Assembly: GCA_037178675.1 (NCBI GenBank)
Contig: JAYMGJ010000139.1
Location: 147,511 to 211,510, forward strand
Direction of reading: 5' to 3'
Origin: Scleroderma bovista
Lineage: Eukaryota > Basidiomycota > Agaricomycetes > Boletales > Sclerodermataceae
Length of the DNA: 64,000 nt
In this document: positions 45,131 to 57,208 of the stretch, one piece after another
Layout of the letters: every line of letters starts with the position of its first letter
Position numbering within the stretch: the first letter of the stretch is position 1
The notes under the pieces: model-generated
Told to the model about the DNA's origin: nothing
The model's database searches: none
The model's input: only the letters and a program-made list of their open reading frames with translations
Position numbers and translations under genes: made by a program

Positions 45131-48100
45131 TAGAACACTGCAGCTTATGTCATGGACACTGTGGTTTTTTGTTGTGGTTTTTCACCGAGGTTTTCGCGGT
45201 GACTCCGCACCCAAACTAGCTCTTAGGTTCAGTGATGCTAGTTCTACTGCTGCGATTGCAATGCGCATCCCTGACGATGAGAATCTTGCCGCGGAGCTCC
45301 TTTCTACTAATTCAAAAAGGCCTCGCCAGTAATAATTAAAGGGCCATGATGTACTTGGCATTAGTGCAAGTGTCGACAACCCCACTACCGCTGGTCGTAC
45401 CGCATTGTTTGTATCCCTTGCTGACAACCAAGTCTACGTGGAGTTCGACATCATCAATCGGCGACTACGCAGGCAGTGTTGGAATCCGTGGCACGTGCCA
45501 AGCGGCATGTTGAAGACGCCTTCAAGGATTCTTCGGATTTGGATGGCGGCAAAATGGGAGGCAGGTACGCTCCAGCCGCGCCTTGCCTCTATAAAACCAT
45601 TCAACAGGGAAGTCACTCAGATAACAAAAGTGGCGATGATGGTCAACAAGGACGTCCGGCCGTTATTGTCGGCGATGTCGTCTGACTGCTTGATATCCAC
45701 CCAGGAGGTCCCCAAGAGCGCCGACCATAATCCAACTCGGACGTTCTTACCTTTGATGGGTTGTCTCGCCTCAAACAGTTGATGATTCTCTAGGCATGTT
45801 GACCTTAACAGAGCGTATTCTACGCCTTTAGGCACCCTTCACAAGACATTATTCAATATTGCCGTCATTAGCTCATGGTGTACCTGTAAGTTGCGGTGTA
45901 CTGGGCCCTTGTCTACTTGAAGTTGTTATCTAACCAATGGAACTCGTCTGCATGCTCTATTGCTGCACACTCACATACTATCCTTAGCAAGTGCTACTTG
46001 GCGGATGAGCATATCAGTCTCACAGGACTGGGTCCCTCATGCCGTACCTGTCGCTCTAGCATTCCTATGCTGGGGCCGCGCAATGGAGCACGAGATATAA
46101 TGTGGGAAGGTATGATAGCAGGGGCCAGGAGACTCCATAAATTTTGTGCTCACTCCGATCGGTGGTTTAGGAGCACTCTAAGACCGCTGAACACTATTCT
46201 ATGTTGTATACGCCCAATAGTCATCACCTTGCTTGGGCAAGGTCCCCTGCACCCCCAAAAATCGTGAGAATGTGCCCCCTATATGACCGGCGCGTGCCGT
46301 GGAGAAATGCTTGTACCCTCGTTAAGCTGTTGTGTTACACACGAACCCGATGCTAAATTTTATGCTGTCCCTACTGTACATATTACGAACCAAGAGGACA
46401 CGTAGTCGATCAATGTTTTGCCCCTCTCCGCGATAAAGGTGCTCCGTAGCTATGGCAGGCCCCACAGCGTCAATTCCTCTAGCTAGCTGTCGTGGTGGTC
46501 ATGTCAGTGTCGACAGTTCCAGAAACATGCAAAGATGCCCAGACTACCCCCCTTCGGGGGGTAGTGTATAGTCTGTGTGCGAAGAGAGGTATCCCGGGCG
46601 GTCAATCTGTTTGTCGTGTCCGTCGGACGCCCCTCTCCTAAGATCGGGGCCGCGTACAGTACACACAGCTGGGACAGGTAAAGGGGCGGGTTTGGGCGTG
46701 CGGTTTCGAGCCTGCGAAAGCTCTCGTCAGGGGGCTTAAACCGTTACCCCGACCGCCGCCCTTCCGGGGCTGTTTAGGTGAACTACCATCTACCACATAC
46801 GAGGGGAGTAGGCCGAAGCGTGTGAGCTGGCAGCGACCCGACGCAAGGATGGTCTGAAAAACTGGGTGAAGGCGGGTGGGGACAAGGAGGCTTCTTTGTC
46901 AGCGAAGCCAACAGCGCTCGAGGCTGTTCCCACAGGCCAGCCGGGCGAGAATGTCCCTTTCGGGAGCACGCCAGCACTTTTCTCGTCCCTGTGCAGCACC
47001 ACACTGGTACTAGCCAGTGTGGATCCTCTCTTGCCATACCGCTGAAGGTATCCGACGAGTGGCACAGATATGACATCTGGCTCTAAATAGGTGTTTCAGC
47101 GTCAGAGTGTGACCGATATTATGATGACCTACCTCCGGCCTTTCGTGGTGGTCTTCACATGCCGTTCCATTCTCCGAGACGCTGCGCGGCATCCCTGTGT
47201 GAACTGCTGGGTCAGCGCCGTCATCTTGTCTTACTCAGTCATGAGGGTACAAGTGTTTCTCCACAGCACTGGCCGCCAGTCATGCAGGCCTAGATCTTCT
47301 GATTGTCAAATTATGACCGTTATTTCTTCTGGCACATCATCGTCAGGTAACGTGTCGATGTGTGCAGGACTGACCTCAATATCGCAACAGTATCTCGGAT
47401 TGTTGGTTTCCAACCATTGCAAGGCACCACCTTCTGTTGAACGCAAAATGTGGAGTGCAGCCACTTTTTGGGTACTTCGCCCAGCACGATAAAGGTCACT
47501 GATATCAAGAAAGCCAAGATTGCGGGGGGACGTGGCATTAGGCGCTGCTGGTTCACTTGCAGATCACTTGTGTTTCTGTCCTTTCTGTGCGGAGAAACGG
47601 CTCTGCAGCGTCTGTTTCCGATGAACAGCTTCCCTCAACTTTCTCAAAACCTCGTCTGCTGCTGATTGGTACACCAGCTGGATAAGCAATTGCTTTCTGA
47701 CCCATTCCTGTCTTGTCAACGTCACCTTTCCTTTGAATTTCCTGGACAGTCAAACACCTTAGTGTCTCCTCTAATGGAGGGGCACTATTTCGGGGGTGGT
47801 CCATTGCATCGACAATGGGTTGTTGTCTGGGGCTGTGCTTTTTTGTGAGTAATAATCAATCGTGCTGTGCTTCTCAAGTGCGTGGCGCTGTTTCGAAGGA
47901 GAAGGTGTGCGCCACCCCCAGATCTAAATGGGCACGGGCTACACGTTTCTTGGCGAGACCACTGCTAGTTGCGCGTGGAGGGACGAGCACTCGAACGACA
48001 TCTATGTCTCCTACAGACATCGCTGGCCACGCACCGCATCGTCCCTGTTGCTGCATATGATGTCAAAGGCTATCTGATCAAACCCAACGCTTACCGACAC

Positions 48101-48733
48101 AGCTTAAAAGGGGCGGGCCAGGGAGAAAAGCGCGAGCCGTTCCTTGACGGATGGTGGATGTTTGTGGGTCGATATTAGCACAGTACCGAGAGCTGGGACA
48201 CGGCCTGAAAATATGTTTGAAAGGTTAGGGATGGGGAATGTCAACTGGGCCTTAGTCAATGTTTGGATATAAGAGATGGTGATCGTGGAATCTGGGCGGC
48301 TTGTACGAATCTAAGGTTGTTGAACACAGAGAAAGGCGTGGTCATTGTATGCGCAATTGTAGTTTGGACAATATATTTCCAAAACGATGTCTTTGATAGA
48401 TCTTCCAAGCAAGGTGGAAGCCGGCGCCAGCTGGCACTTCCCCGAGTATTTACTATCATGTTGGTCTCCCCAATTGTGTCACACCTACCCTGCAAACCAT
48501 AGCCTATTGAAATGAAGCACCCAGACTGTCCAAATCAGTTGCATCCCGAATGTCCGAAGTATACGAAATTGATAGTACATGCACGAAGGTTGCCAGTCCC
48601 CAGAACATCACGTCGGACACAATAACACGTACGACGGGATAGATAGATCTATGGTAGGTCTGTGGTAACATCATGTACTCGGTTCATAATGATGCTTGCA
48701 ATACAAGAATTGGCTGGGGTAATAATAAAGTAT
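45131..48733. other. 3.6-kb stretch with no recognised gene
   Basis: Open frames on both strands are short, overlapping and without family resemblance. Two GC-rich patches occur near 46540-46760 and 46800-47050. The second has an 80-codon plus-strand frame ending at 47043 with coding-like composition but no ATG and no match I know. A perfect hairpin lies at 46543-46565. Old, unrecognised transposon remains are plausible. Confidence 0.45.
46543..46565. repeat. Perfect GC-rich hairpin
   Basis: A 10-bp stem (ACTACCCCCC paired with GGGGGGTAGT) closes a TTC loop. An outer pair CAGACT / AGTCTG lies at 46540-46545 and 46569-46574. There is no T-tract. The purpose is unknown. Confidence 0.7.
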
Positions 48734-50511
48734 TCAACAAGTGGAATTGATCAAGGTTCTACTATTGTCAGTAGTAGTGTTAGTATCACAAAGTGAGATC
48801 CCTTCCTGACGAGACTTCCTCTGATACTGTCGCAGATTGAGTCTAGAGGGGTCAATGGAACAATGGTTTCACTTCAATAGCCCAAGACTCACGACAACAG
48901 TGCCGAATTCGCATATACTATGACATGATAAGTGGATCTTGCGCAAGTCAGAAGTTATTCAAAACCTACTTTTCACCTGTACGAGTGCGAATGGAATATA
49001 TAGCATGCTGTTTGGAGAGACTAAGATCTATTCAAGGAACCATGATTAAGTCTGCCTGCCAGTGGGGCACAATTGAACTTACGGAAATGAGTTGCAAGAT
49101 CTCGACCGTGCTGGGTTTCGAAGTAAGTTAGATAATAGACAAAAGGGAAAAGGCGAAAACCTTGTGAGTGCACCGGTCCCAACAACATATGCCAGTAAGC
49201 GTGTTACTAGTTGCGTGGATCTGCAGCACCTCGTCATGAGAAATGCAAATCTAGGTCATTCAGATGAGTCACGATTATCACCCTTGTGTACGCCTGGAGT
49301 GGAGGTAGTACGCGAGAATCAACGCCAATAATGTATCTTCAAGGACCCCAATGCCCATCGTGACGGCCAAGGGCGTCTATGACAAGACTTTTATGAGTGA
49401 GGAAGTCATGAAACACATGAGAAATGATCTACATATGATTGATCCTTGAATGTTGTCCAGGTAGTATTAACAAAGCTGTGGCTCTGCGTCAGAATACTGG
49501 GTCAAATTCATGCAGACCGGGCACTGACCCCAACGCTGCTGAATATGTACCCAATACTACAGGCACGAGCGTTGAATATCAGAGGAATACCAGTTGATAA
49601 TGATGCGCACCATATCGAGCAATTGACAGGCATAACTATAATCTTTCTTCAGTGCCTGTACTATACCAATTGACAATGACCTTAAGAACTCACGAGTAGG
49701 CTTGCAGCCCAGACCTTTCTAGAAACTAACAAGGCAATTTATACGGTCATTGAACAACGTCAACTTTTGGTCACTCACACATCCATACTCGCCATACGAA
49801 AAAACTAAGAAAGTGACAGATCAGCAAATGTTACATTGTAGCACATACATCGTCACATACATGTTCACAATGAGGATGACAACAAACTGCAGACTCGAGT
49901 AGGTACATTCGAGTTTGACGCAGACTAGTACCCGTACTTACACCTATTTCATAGTCGACCTGTGTAATTGTTAGATCGACCTGAGTAGGTGTGACAGTAC
50001 ACACCACAGCATCCCTGAATATTGAATTAAAGCTGAGTAGTAGACTTATGGAGAACTCCAAACACACCAGGCAAGGTTACTAATCGCCACAAGGTCACCA
50101 AATCCATCTATTACATAGGTAATATTGAAAGCCATCGTGAATCCGCTGTGAGCAGATTCGAGGATCCTGGAATTATGAATATGGCACATAAGAGGTCATT
50201 ACATTGTCGAAGTTGTGAATAGCTGGATACCAAAGAAACGCTACCTAGGACAAAACAATCAGTGTTATCGCCGCTGGCAGGGTATTGAAAGGTCATACCA
50301 AACACTTCAGCCATAGGCTGTCGTTCGGGTAGGTCTGGAAATAAAAAAAGGTCTGTACGCAACTAACTCCATAAAGTCTGGCCTATGCTTAGACCTTGGT
50401 CTGGTAGTGGTATTTGACCTGACAATAGACTCACATAAGACTGAAGAAGGAACCGATGAGCGGGTCTTGTAATAGGGCATGAGCATAAGTTTCTAAGGAA
50501 GTGGTATTCAT
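48734..50511 (-). CDS. DUF6534-like seven-helix membrane protein, copy C
   Basis: The minus-strand start at 50511 reads MNTTSLETYAHALL and DPLIGSFFSL, followed after an intron by LYGVSCVQTFFYFQTYPNDS, the micro-exon VAFLW, WILESAHSGFTMAFN, the ALTSTVEILQLIS and ILVSPNSM segments, and the end LNLRQYQRKSRQE with stop TGA at 48734-48736. Splice sites correspond one-to-one with copies A and B. Exons between about 49200 and 50100 were not traced individually. The copy is oriented away from copy B, with which it forms a divergent pair. Function is unknown. Confidence 0.65.
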
Positions 50512-51580
50512 GGGTACGGTGCAAGTGAGGTGGCACTGAAGCCCGGGAAGCCTGTTCTTATATCGGAAAAATAGTACATCTGGACTCTAAGATCTGAGGC
50601 TGCGATGAAGGACCAAACATAGCCAGGTAATGCAAAGTTGTGGCATATCCCTAGGTCTGTGTAAGAAAAAGCTGTACATGCAACAGGAGGAACCTCGAAA
50701 CGCATCACCGCCCATTTTTTTTACCGATCCGATCATCAGAGTGGCAGTGTTCTAACCAGTCGTCTTTATGCATCCCATCAGGATCAATGATTGAGGAACA
50801 TCACTAGCAGTGACCGGCGCTGGAGAGGGTGAATATGGTGGATAACTTGCAAGCATCCACGTTCAAGAGCATTGCCGTGTAATGCAGCCTTGCTGGATGT
50901 CGTCACGTAATGGATAGACAGTTGCAAACCTGGCGAATCAGAAAGAGTATTTGAGGCGAGTTTCTAGAGTTGTGGCAAGCTGCAGGAAACTTGGTCGGAA
51001 AAGTCTATCGTCATTGCACGTGGCATTTTACACAGTGCACCAGTGGGCGGTTGTCGTGCATACTATGTACTATGACCTACGTATGTACTCATGGCATCAC
51101 TCGCGATCTCGGCATCGTATGTTCCTGGCTAGTTTCTTTAATATGGTGAGCGAGGAACATACACTACCTGAAGTGCCTACACACCCTATCAAAATCAGCG
51201 CTCAGCCGGCAGATAGCACGTACCTACTACCAAAGTCATGAACAGGTATCTGCAAACAAGCCGAATGATCTATACGGATGCAAATAAAACCATGGACCTC
51301 GGTTGATGAATCCATGAAAATGACACCGGCCAAAAGACCAATCGCTGAGCTGATCAGATCGGTGCAAAACGTGATATGCCTTTAACCCATGTGATGGACA
51401 ACCACGGAGCTGTGGTTCTGTCCCAACCTCGTGGTATGTTGAAAGGGTCTTCCGAAGTTCGAGCGTTTACTTAGTCTAGGGGAGACTGATGGGGCTTTAA
51501 CCGGCATCATCGGATCTTCACATATACTGAGGTAGTATAAGAGGTAGCTTCTCCCGGCCCCATCAGTGTACCGCAAGGCC
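50512..51580. other. Divergent intergenic region between DUF6534-like copies C and B
   Basis: The region is 1.07 kb and lies between starts at 50511 (-) and 51581 (+). Short open frames overlap one another and look random. It should contain both promoters. Confidence 0.5.
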
Positions 51581-53347
51581 ATGGATCCTCGACTTTTGAC
51601 ACCTTATGCTCACTCGCTACAAGGCCCATTCATCGCCTCCTACTTTAGTCTGCTGTGAGTCTAACTGCCTGTTCTAATGCCACTAGTGGACCCAGGTCTA
51701 AGCACAAGCCAGATTATATGGTGTCACTTGTGTACAAACCTTCTTCTATTTCCAAACTTTTCCGGACGACCACCCATTATTAAAGTATATGGTGTGATTT
51801 TCAATTGACCCCATCCACCACGAGAAAAACTGAACGCTTTGAGCCAGGTAGCGCTTATTTGGTACCTCGTTGTTCACCTTCGACAGTCCAGATCTCTTAC
51901 GTGCTGTGCTTCAGGATCCTTGAATCTGCTCACAGCGGATTCACGATATCCTTTAATAATAGCTACCTAATAGATGGATTTGGTGTCTGGATCAGTCGAA
52001 TTCCCTGGTACGCTTATTTGACTTTGTTTTTCACCAGTCCTCAATTTATTTTCCAGGGATCTTCTGGTATTTGCTCTCCGTTGGTTCGCACACCGAAAGA
52101 CTGCTGAACAATCATCCAGGTTTCCCTTGAAATAGCAGTGAGTCCGAATAGTGTTCATAACACTCGAATTTTTCATATCCTTGGGTTCCCAGTTCAATGT
52201 CATATTCATCGTGAACCTGTAATAATATGTATGATTTGTTCCAAGGATCTACTGATGTATTCCTTTCCGTTTTAGGTTTTTTACCTGGCGAGTATGGATG
52301 TGTAAGTGATCGGGAGTTTCCTTTGTTTGCGAGAACCTTGACTGCTGCTGTAGTCTCCAAGAAGGTCTGGGCTGCTTGCTTGTTGGTGGGCTCTCCGCCT
52401 ATTCACAAAGTATAATTGGACTAAACAGATCGTAGCTATTTCTAGTAATTGCTCGCTATGGTACGCATCCGAATTGTCGATTACTGTCTCTGTAGCATCC
52501 AACGCTTATGGCTGCAGTGATGGTTTCAGTTTCGACACTGTTGGGGTTGGTAGCTACTTCAAGGGTCGTATGGACTTGGCCTGGTATCCTGACAACATAT
52601 ACAGCTTTCATTATTCCACCTGGGAATCATTTAAGGATCATGTATATGTAGGTTCTTTACGAGATGTTCGGATTTCGACTCATTCACAAATATATCCTTA
52701 GCTACCTTTGGCCATCACGATGGGTGTTGTCGCCCTTGAAGACACATTAATGGCGCTGATTCTTGCGTATTATTTGCATGACAAAAGCGTGCAAAGGTAA
52801 CGAAGGGACATCTGAATGGCGTAGATTACTCATGACGGGCTATTATAGCTCTACACAAATGGTTACTCGATTACTGGCATATGCCATTGGTACAGGCGCG
52901 TTGACAAGGTTTTCCTCTTTCTCCCTTGTGTCCATTTTCCATCTTACTTGGGAACCCAGCGTGGTCGCAATAATGGAACTCATCTCTGTAAGTTCAGGTG
53001 ACTCACGGAGAGGCAAATTGACATAGGCGCCTGGAATAGATCCTAGCCTCCCCGAACACCTTGCTCTTTCTTTTGTTTGTACTGATAAATGTGAAAAGTA
53101 TGCCCAGGCAACTTCTGATCCATGCAAAGCTACTCACCATGTCGTAGTATACGCAAATTCGGCACTGTTATCGTGAGTCTAAGTTATTTATGTGGGAGCC
53201 ACTATTCCACTGTTGATGTGTGTTAACCTCTGTAGACTCAATCTACGACAGTATCATAGGAATGTTCTTCAGGAAGTGGTACTCCCACTTTCTGATCGTG
53301 GCATTACTCCTAACAATAGCACAACTTGGATCACTGCAAGTTGTTGA
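51581..53347 (+). CDS. DUF6534-like seven-helix membrane protein, copy B
   Basis: The start at 51581 reads MDPRLLTPYAHSLQGPFIAS. The exon pattern follows copy A: LYGVTCVQTFFYFQTFPDDH, a 14-nt micro-exon giving VALIW, WILESAHSGFTISFNNSYL, a 10-nt exon (DLL), an 18-nt exon (VSLEIA), FNVIFIVNL, FFTWRVWM, KKVWAACLL, LEDTLMALILAYYL, TGALTSVVAIMELIS, ILASPNTLLFLLFVLINV, YANSALLS and LNLRQYHRNV to the stop TGA at 53345. All junctions I traced keep phase. It is the easiest of the three copies to read from end to end. The family has no known biochemical role; the layout suggests a receptor- or transporter-like membrane protein. Confidence 0.75.
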
Positions 53348-54177
53348 ATCCTTTCCCTCGTCATCCCAATATTTCTTGTCTCGTAAATAGGGTTGTGTGC
53401 GCACCACAACATTACGAACGGTCACAGGACGTGCATTCGTTACTGTACCTAGCATCGGGTGATACAAACGTTAGTGCCAACCGACACCATTGCCGTAGCA
53501 ACGGCCTTGACACTATAAGGCGCAAAAGCAAACCAGGCCAATTGGCCTAGCCAGATCACCCAATCGTAAGTGCTCCCATCATTGGGACGATGAGACATAC
53601 CAACCTGTATGCCATCAATATGTCATGGATCTCTGACACAGACGCTGACGCTTCATGTGGCACTAGCTTAGCTCACGACCCTCCAATCTGCAGACTTCGA
53701 GAGTTCCACTGTTCCACTGCCATTTGTTAGCTATTGTATAATGGTTATCCAGCGGCATTCGTTGTTGGATGGCGTTCGTCATGCATGAAGCCGCCCACGC
53801 TTCCTTTGTACCACTCATCGCCCCACCGCCGTGGCTGGCTAGTTTCTATATCCTGAAGGAGGCGGATGATCAAATTGGGCTGGTGGCCCGGCTTAATCTA
53901 AAACGAGTTCCGTGTTACAGTCGAATAGACATACGGCGTTCCGTGCTGTACGAATATGAGGATCCAGTAAAGTGTAATGAGATAAACAGACCAATGTACC
54001 TGAAATGAAATGCCGCGTTGGCCAGTGACTCGTATAGGATGGTTACTAAAGTATGGGTATAGAATGTAGGGGTAGTACGTTGAGCTTCACCAGGCATTAC
54101 TGACAACAGCTCTGGGTGGCCTGTACCTGAATTCAAGGGATGAAGCCCATGACTTTGGGCTGCTTCGCGCTGTCGTA
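53348..54177. other. Convergent 3' flanks, no gene seen
   Basis: This 830-bp segment lies between the stop of DUF6534-like copy B and the stop of the O-fucosyltransferase-like gene. The 79-codon frame at 53769-54008 has no recognisable product. Confidence 0.5.
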
Positions 54178-56011
54178 CTACAAGAACCTCGTATCATCAG
54201 GAGGAAGTTCCTTCAGCATCCGAAGCATGACGATGTTCGATGTTAAGCTCGAGAACTGAAACGAGATGGATCAGCACGTCAAGTAAACGACAAAACTAGA
54301 ACATACCCCATTACCAATGAACACTTGCGCCCGCTGCCCAACGAGCATATCCACAGCTTGCGCAACCGGTTTGGCGTCCCAACTCAAGTAGATATCTCTA
54401 CTTGTTATCACCGCATCCCATTGTTTTACCTCCATCAACGCCTCCTTGAGTTCTCCCAACCATTCCTTATTCCCATTGGTCATGACATACACTCTCTTTA
54501 ATTCCTTCTTGTTGCCGTGTACCTTCTGTTGGTCAGCGAGGACCTCTCGGACTTTGCGCGCAATCTGATCGGTTGTGGGGAAACACCGCTTCATGTACAT
54601 CTGCACGTTCTCCTCAGTTGTCTCTCCCCACCCGATGGGTGTGGGTGGTCTGAATTTGTCCGGAAGCGCAGAAAACTTGTTGAAACCATTCCAGTCGGAG
54701 GACCATTTGGCAAGATGTGCACAATGGGCCTCAAAGTCACCTCTTCGGATATGCAAGACAAGTAGCCCGGGTATCGGATCCGTCTTCTCTGGTTTCAAAA
54801 GCGGTTCGACGTTATGCAACTTCGACGGCACGATAGAGGACATGCTAGATGGACGAAAGTAGGACGGTAGGAAGCGGAAGGCTGCTTGGTTTGCACTAAA
54901 TAGATGGGCGTTCTGAGCGAAGGTCCGAAGGATGAGCGGAGACCATGAAAAATCACGTAGGACAGGAGATTTGGACAATCGAGGCCACATTGATAAGATA
55001 CGCTTCGACCCGAACAACCTGAGCACATAAGATCGTAAGAAAAGGCTCACAGAATGTAACCCAGATGGAACGCACCATATCTCGAATAGCTGGTATGAAT
55101 CACGCGTGATTTCAACACAGGGGTCGTTGATAGAGTTGAGTTTGTCCACCCATTTATCAAAAATGACAGATGCTGGTACCTCGGAGTCGAATCTCAAATC
55201 CTCGTTGATTTCGGCAGTATGCATAAACAAAGGCTTTGGGCATACTTGTTTGAAGTATTCGCGAGTGACAGAACGTGGCGTTGGGTCCCCGCGCGGCCAT
55301 GAAGCACCGATGACAGGTCCTGTATTATACCATAAGACAAATTCGAGGGCGTGTACCGATGCATTAATCTTACCACTCATGATGGCGGAAAGGGGGATTC
55401 GGGAGGGAATCAACTTTCCATTGAAGTCGGAATAATCAGGACCATCTGGATTCCATGTATAGTTGTCAAAGACAAACCTAGAATAAGGTCCATTTGAGTT
55501 CATATCCCTGTCATAAAAAGCTGAACAAGTCAAGCGTACGCTCGGTTCACCGTGTGTGAGAGGAGCGCATTCATGAGGAGTTCCTGCATAGCATTTCCCC
55601 ACCCAGAGGCTGTCAGACTGTCAACCAATTATGCAAGAGATACATCAAGAATTACGCGCCATGGACATGATTGGCTGCCCAGAAAAATTTAGCATCCCTA
55701 CCCTCGGGGAAGGGTAATGAAAGGTTATGTTGTGGTAGATGTCGTTCATAGTCGTGATAGGATTCGTAGAGCGGAGGTAATCTGGTTGTACTGTTGTCTT
55801 CGGCTTCTCTCAGCTGCGTCCAATCTTGCGTGGGTGGTTGGCGGGGGTAGAGTAGAACGAGCACCCATGAAGTGGCCACAAGGATCAATATGACCCGACA
55901 ACAACGTTTTGTGTAGTACTGCCTTGGTGATGGCCGCAAGTCGGAGTGTTTGAAGGGTAGAACCGGGTTGTTCCCAAGAGATCGCGAATGCTTGTGAATA
56001 AACCTTCGCAT
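54178..56011 (-). CDS. Putative O-fucosyltransferase-like glycosyltransferase, type II membrane protein
   Basis: Exons on the minus strand are 56011-55656, 55609-55076, 55018-54307 and 54255-54178, in phase, giving 559 residues. A basic cytoplasmic tail (about 1-38) precedes one transmembrane helix (about 39-55, VILILVATSWVLVLLY), then the lumenal part: WVGKCYAGTPHECAPL, YQLFEIWLFGSKRIL, LLVLHIRRGDFEAHC (the conserved R-R-G-D near the donor site), a middle helix region, LKRVYVMTNGNKEWL, and the C-terminal VFIGNGFSSLTSNIVMLRM. The HIRRGD and FIGNGFSSLTSN motifs are typical of GDP-fucose protein O-fucosyltransferase-like proteins of basidiomycetes. Acceptor and linkage are unknown. The 57-nt second intron is a multiple of three without stops, so its retention would insert 19 residues after EIW. 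Confidence 0.82.
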
Positions 56012-57208
56012 CGTCGAGAGGTCGAAGCAAAAATCCGCGCCAAGCCCTCACACAATCTGGTCCATATCCTAAAAAGGAAAGGTCACTTTCCATCGTCCAA
56101 CACTTGCTCGGATACAACTACTTACCGATCTGTGTACTGGTCGTTATTGAATGTGTCGTCCATCATTTGAACGACGTGCACCAGGTCATGCGAGTCGGTC
56201 ACACGGAACTTAATCCCGCGGACAGGGAGCTTTAGATCTCGAACTCCCCCTAGAAGCCCTAGATGGCCGCAAATGTTTCAGAACACACTTGATTTTATTC
56301 TAGCCGATTCTAAGCAGTAAGCAGTGCAAGCCGGATGCTAGAATGTCAATAGAATAAGATTGTATATATAGCTAAAGTTCATCACCAGACAGAAGAAACT
56401 TGGGGGACCGACCAATTGTGTAGCCTGAGAGTAAGTTCAGGCCGGCGGCCTCGACAGCCTTGTTCCCCGGGACTAGCTTCATCAGTTATGGCCGTCCACA
56501 TCCATGCAGTCTTATCGAGAATATATTGGAGGCGAGTTACTGCAATTGATATTCCCATTCCTCTCCCCCGATGTGAATCACTACATGATCCCAAATATAT
56601 AGATATATCATCTCTATCGAGGGTAACGCAAAGGTCATGCAGGGAATCTGAATTGTGAAGTAAGTTCTTGTGGATATCTGCTCTGGAGGGTATCCAGCAA
56701 ACGCACAAATGTAACCAAAATATAACCGTTCAAATGACCAAGATTAAGATTTGAATGAAAAGCATCAAGAAAACGAAGAGCATCCCACGAGGTATCCACT
56801 AAAAAGGATTGTACATCAACCAGAAAAAAAAGAAGATTCAATGCTTCTGGGACAAGCTAAAGCACACAGCGTTCGAACCGCCGCGATCACGGAAAACGAA
56901 AAATCGAACCAAGCGTCAGTTTCATCGTTCGTGCGCGCATCAGAACCGAGATGAATGGGTGGATCAGGTGTCCGGTGACCCGGCAGTTAGGTAAAAGGTA
57001 GGTAAAAGGAATGAAAACCAAGAAAGGAACGTTCGCCAATATCGTACACAATGTAATCGCTTCATCGGGCACAATTCAAGAGCGAAGACAGGGAGGGGGG
57101 GTGGAAAGAGAGTACAGACCAGAACCCTACAATAATAAGACACGTGCTCAGCTTGGCCGTGCCATACCCACTCAGGGGAAAGGACACCACACACCTCGCG
57201 ATCATCCT
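56012..57208. other. Intergenic region, no gene seen
   Basis: It contains the promoter of the O-fucosyltransferase-like gene (start 56011, minus) and the 3' flank of the gene ending at 57209. Open frames are short and A-rich near 56750-57000. Confidence 0.5.

Noticed and set aside
46690..46760. Possible tRNA-like B-box near GGTTTCGAGCC
   Set aside because: No matching A-box or foldable cloverleaf upstream.
46808..47045. 80-codon plus-strand frame with coding-like composition
   Set aside because: No ATG, bounded by stops, and no recognised family; possibly a decayed transposon piece but not supportable.
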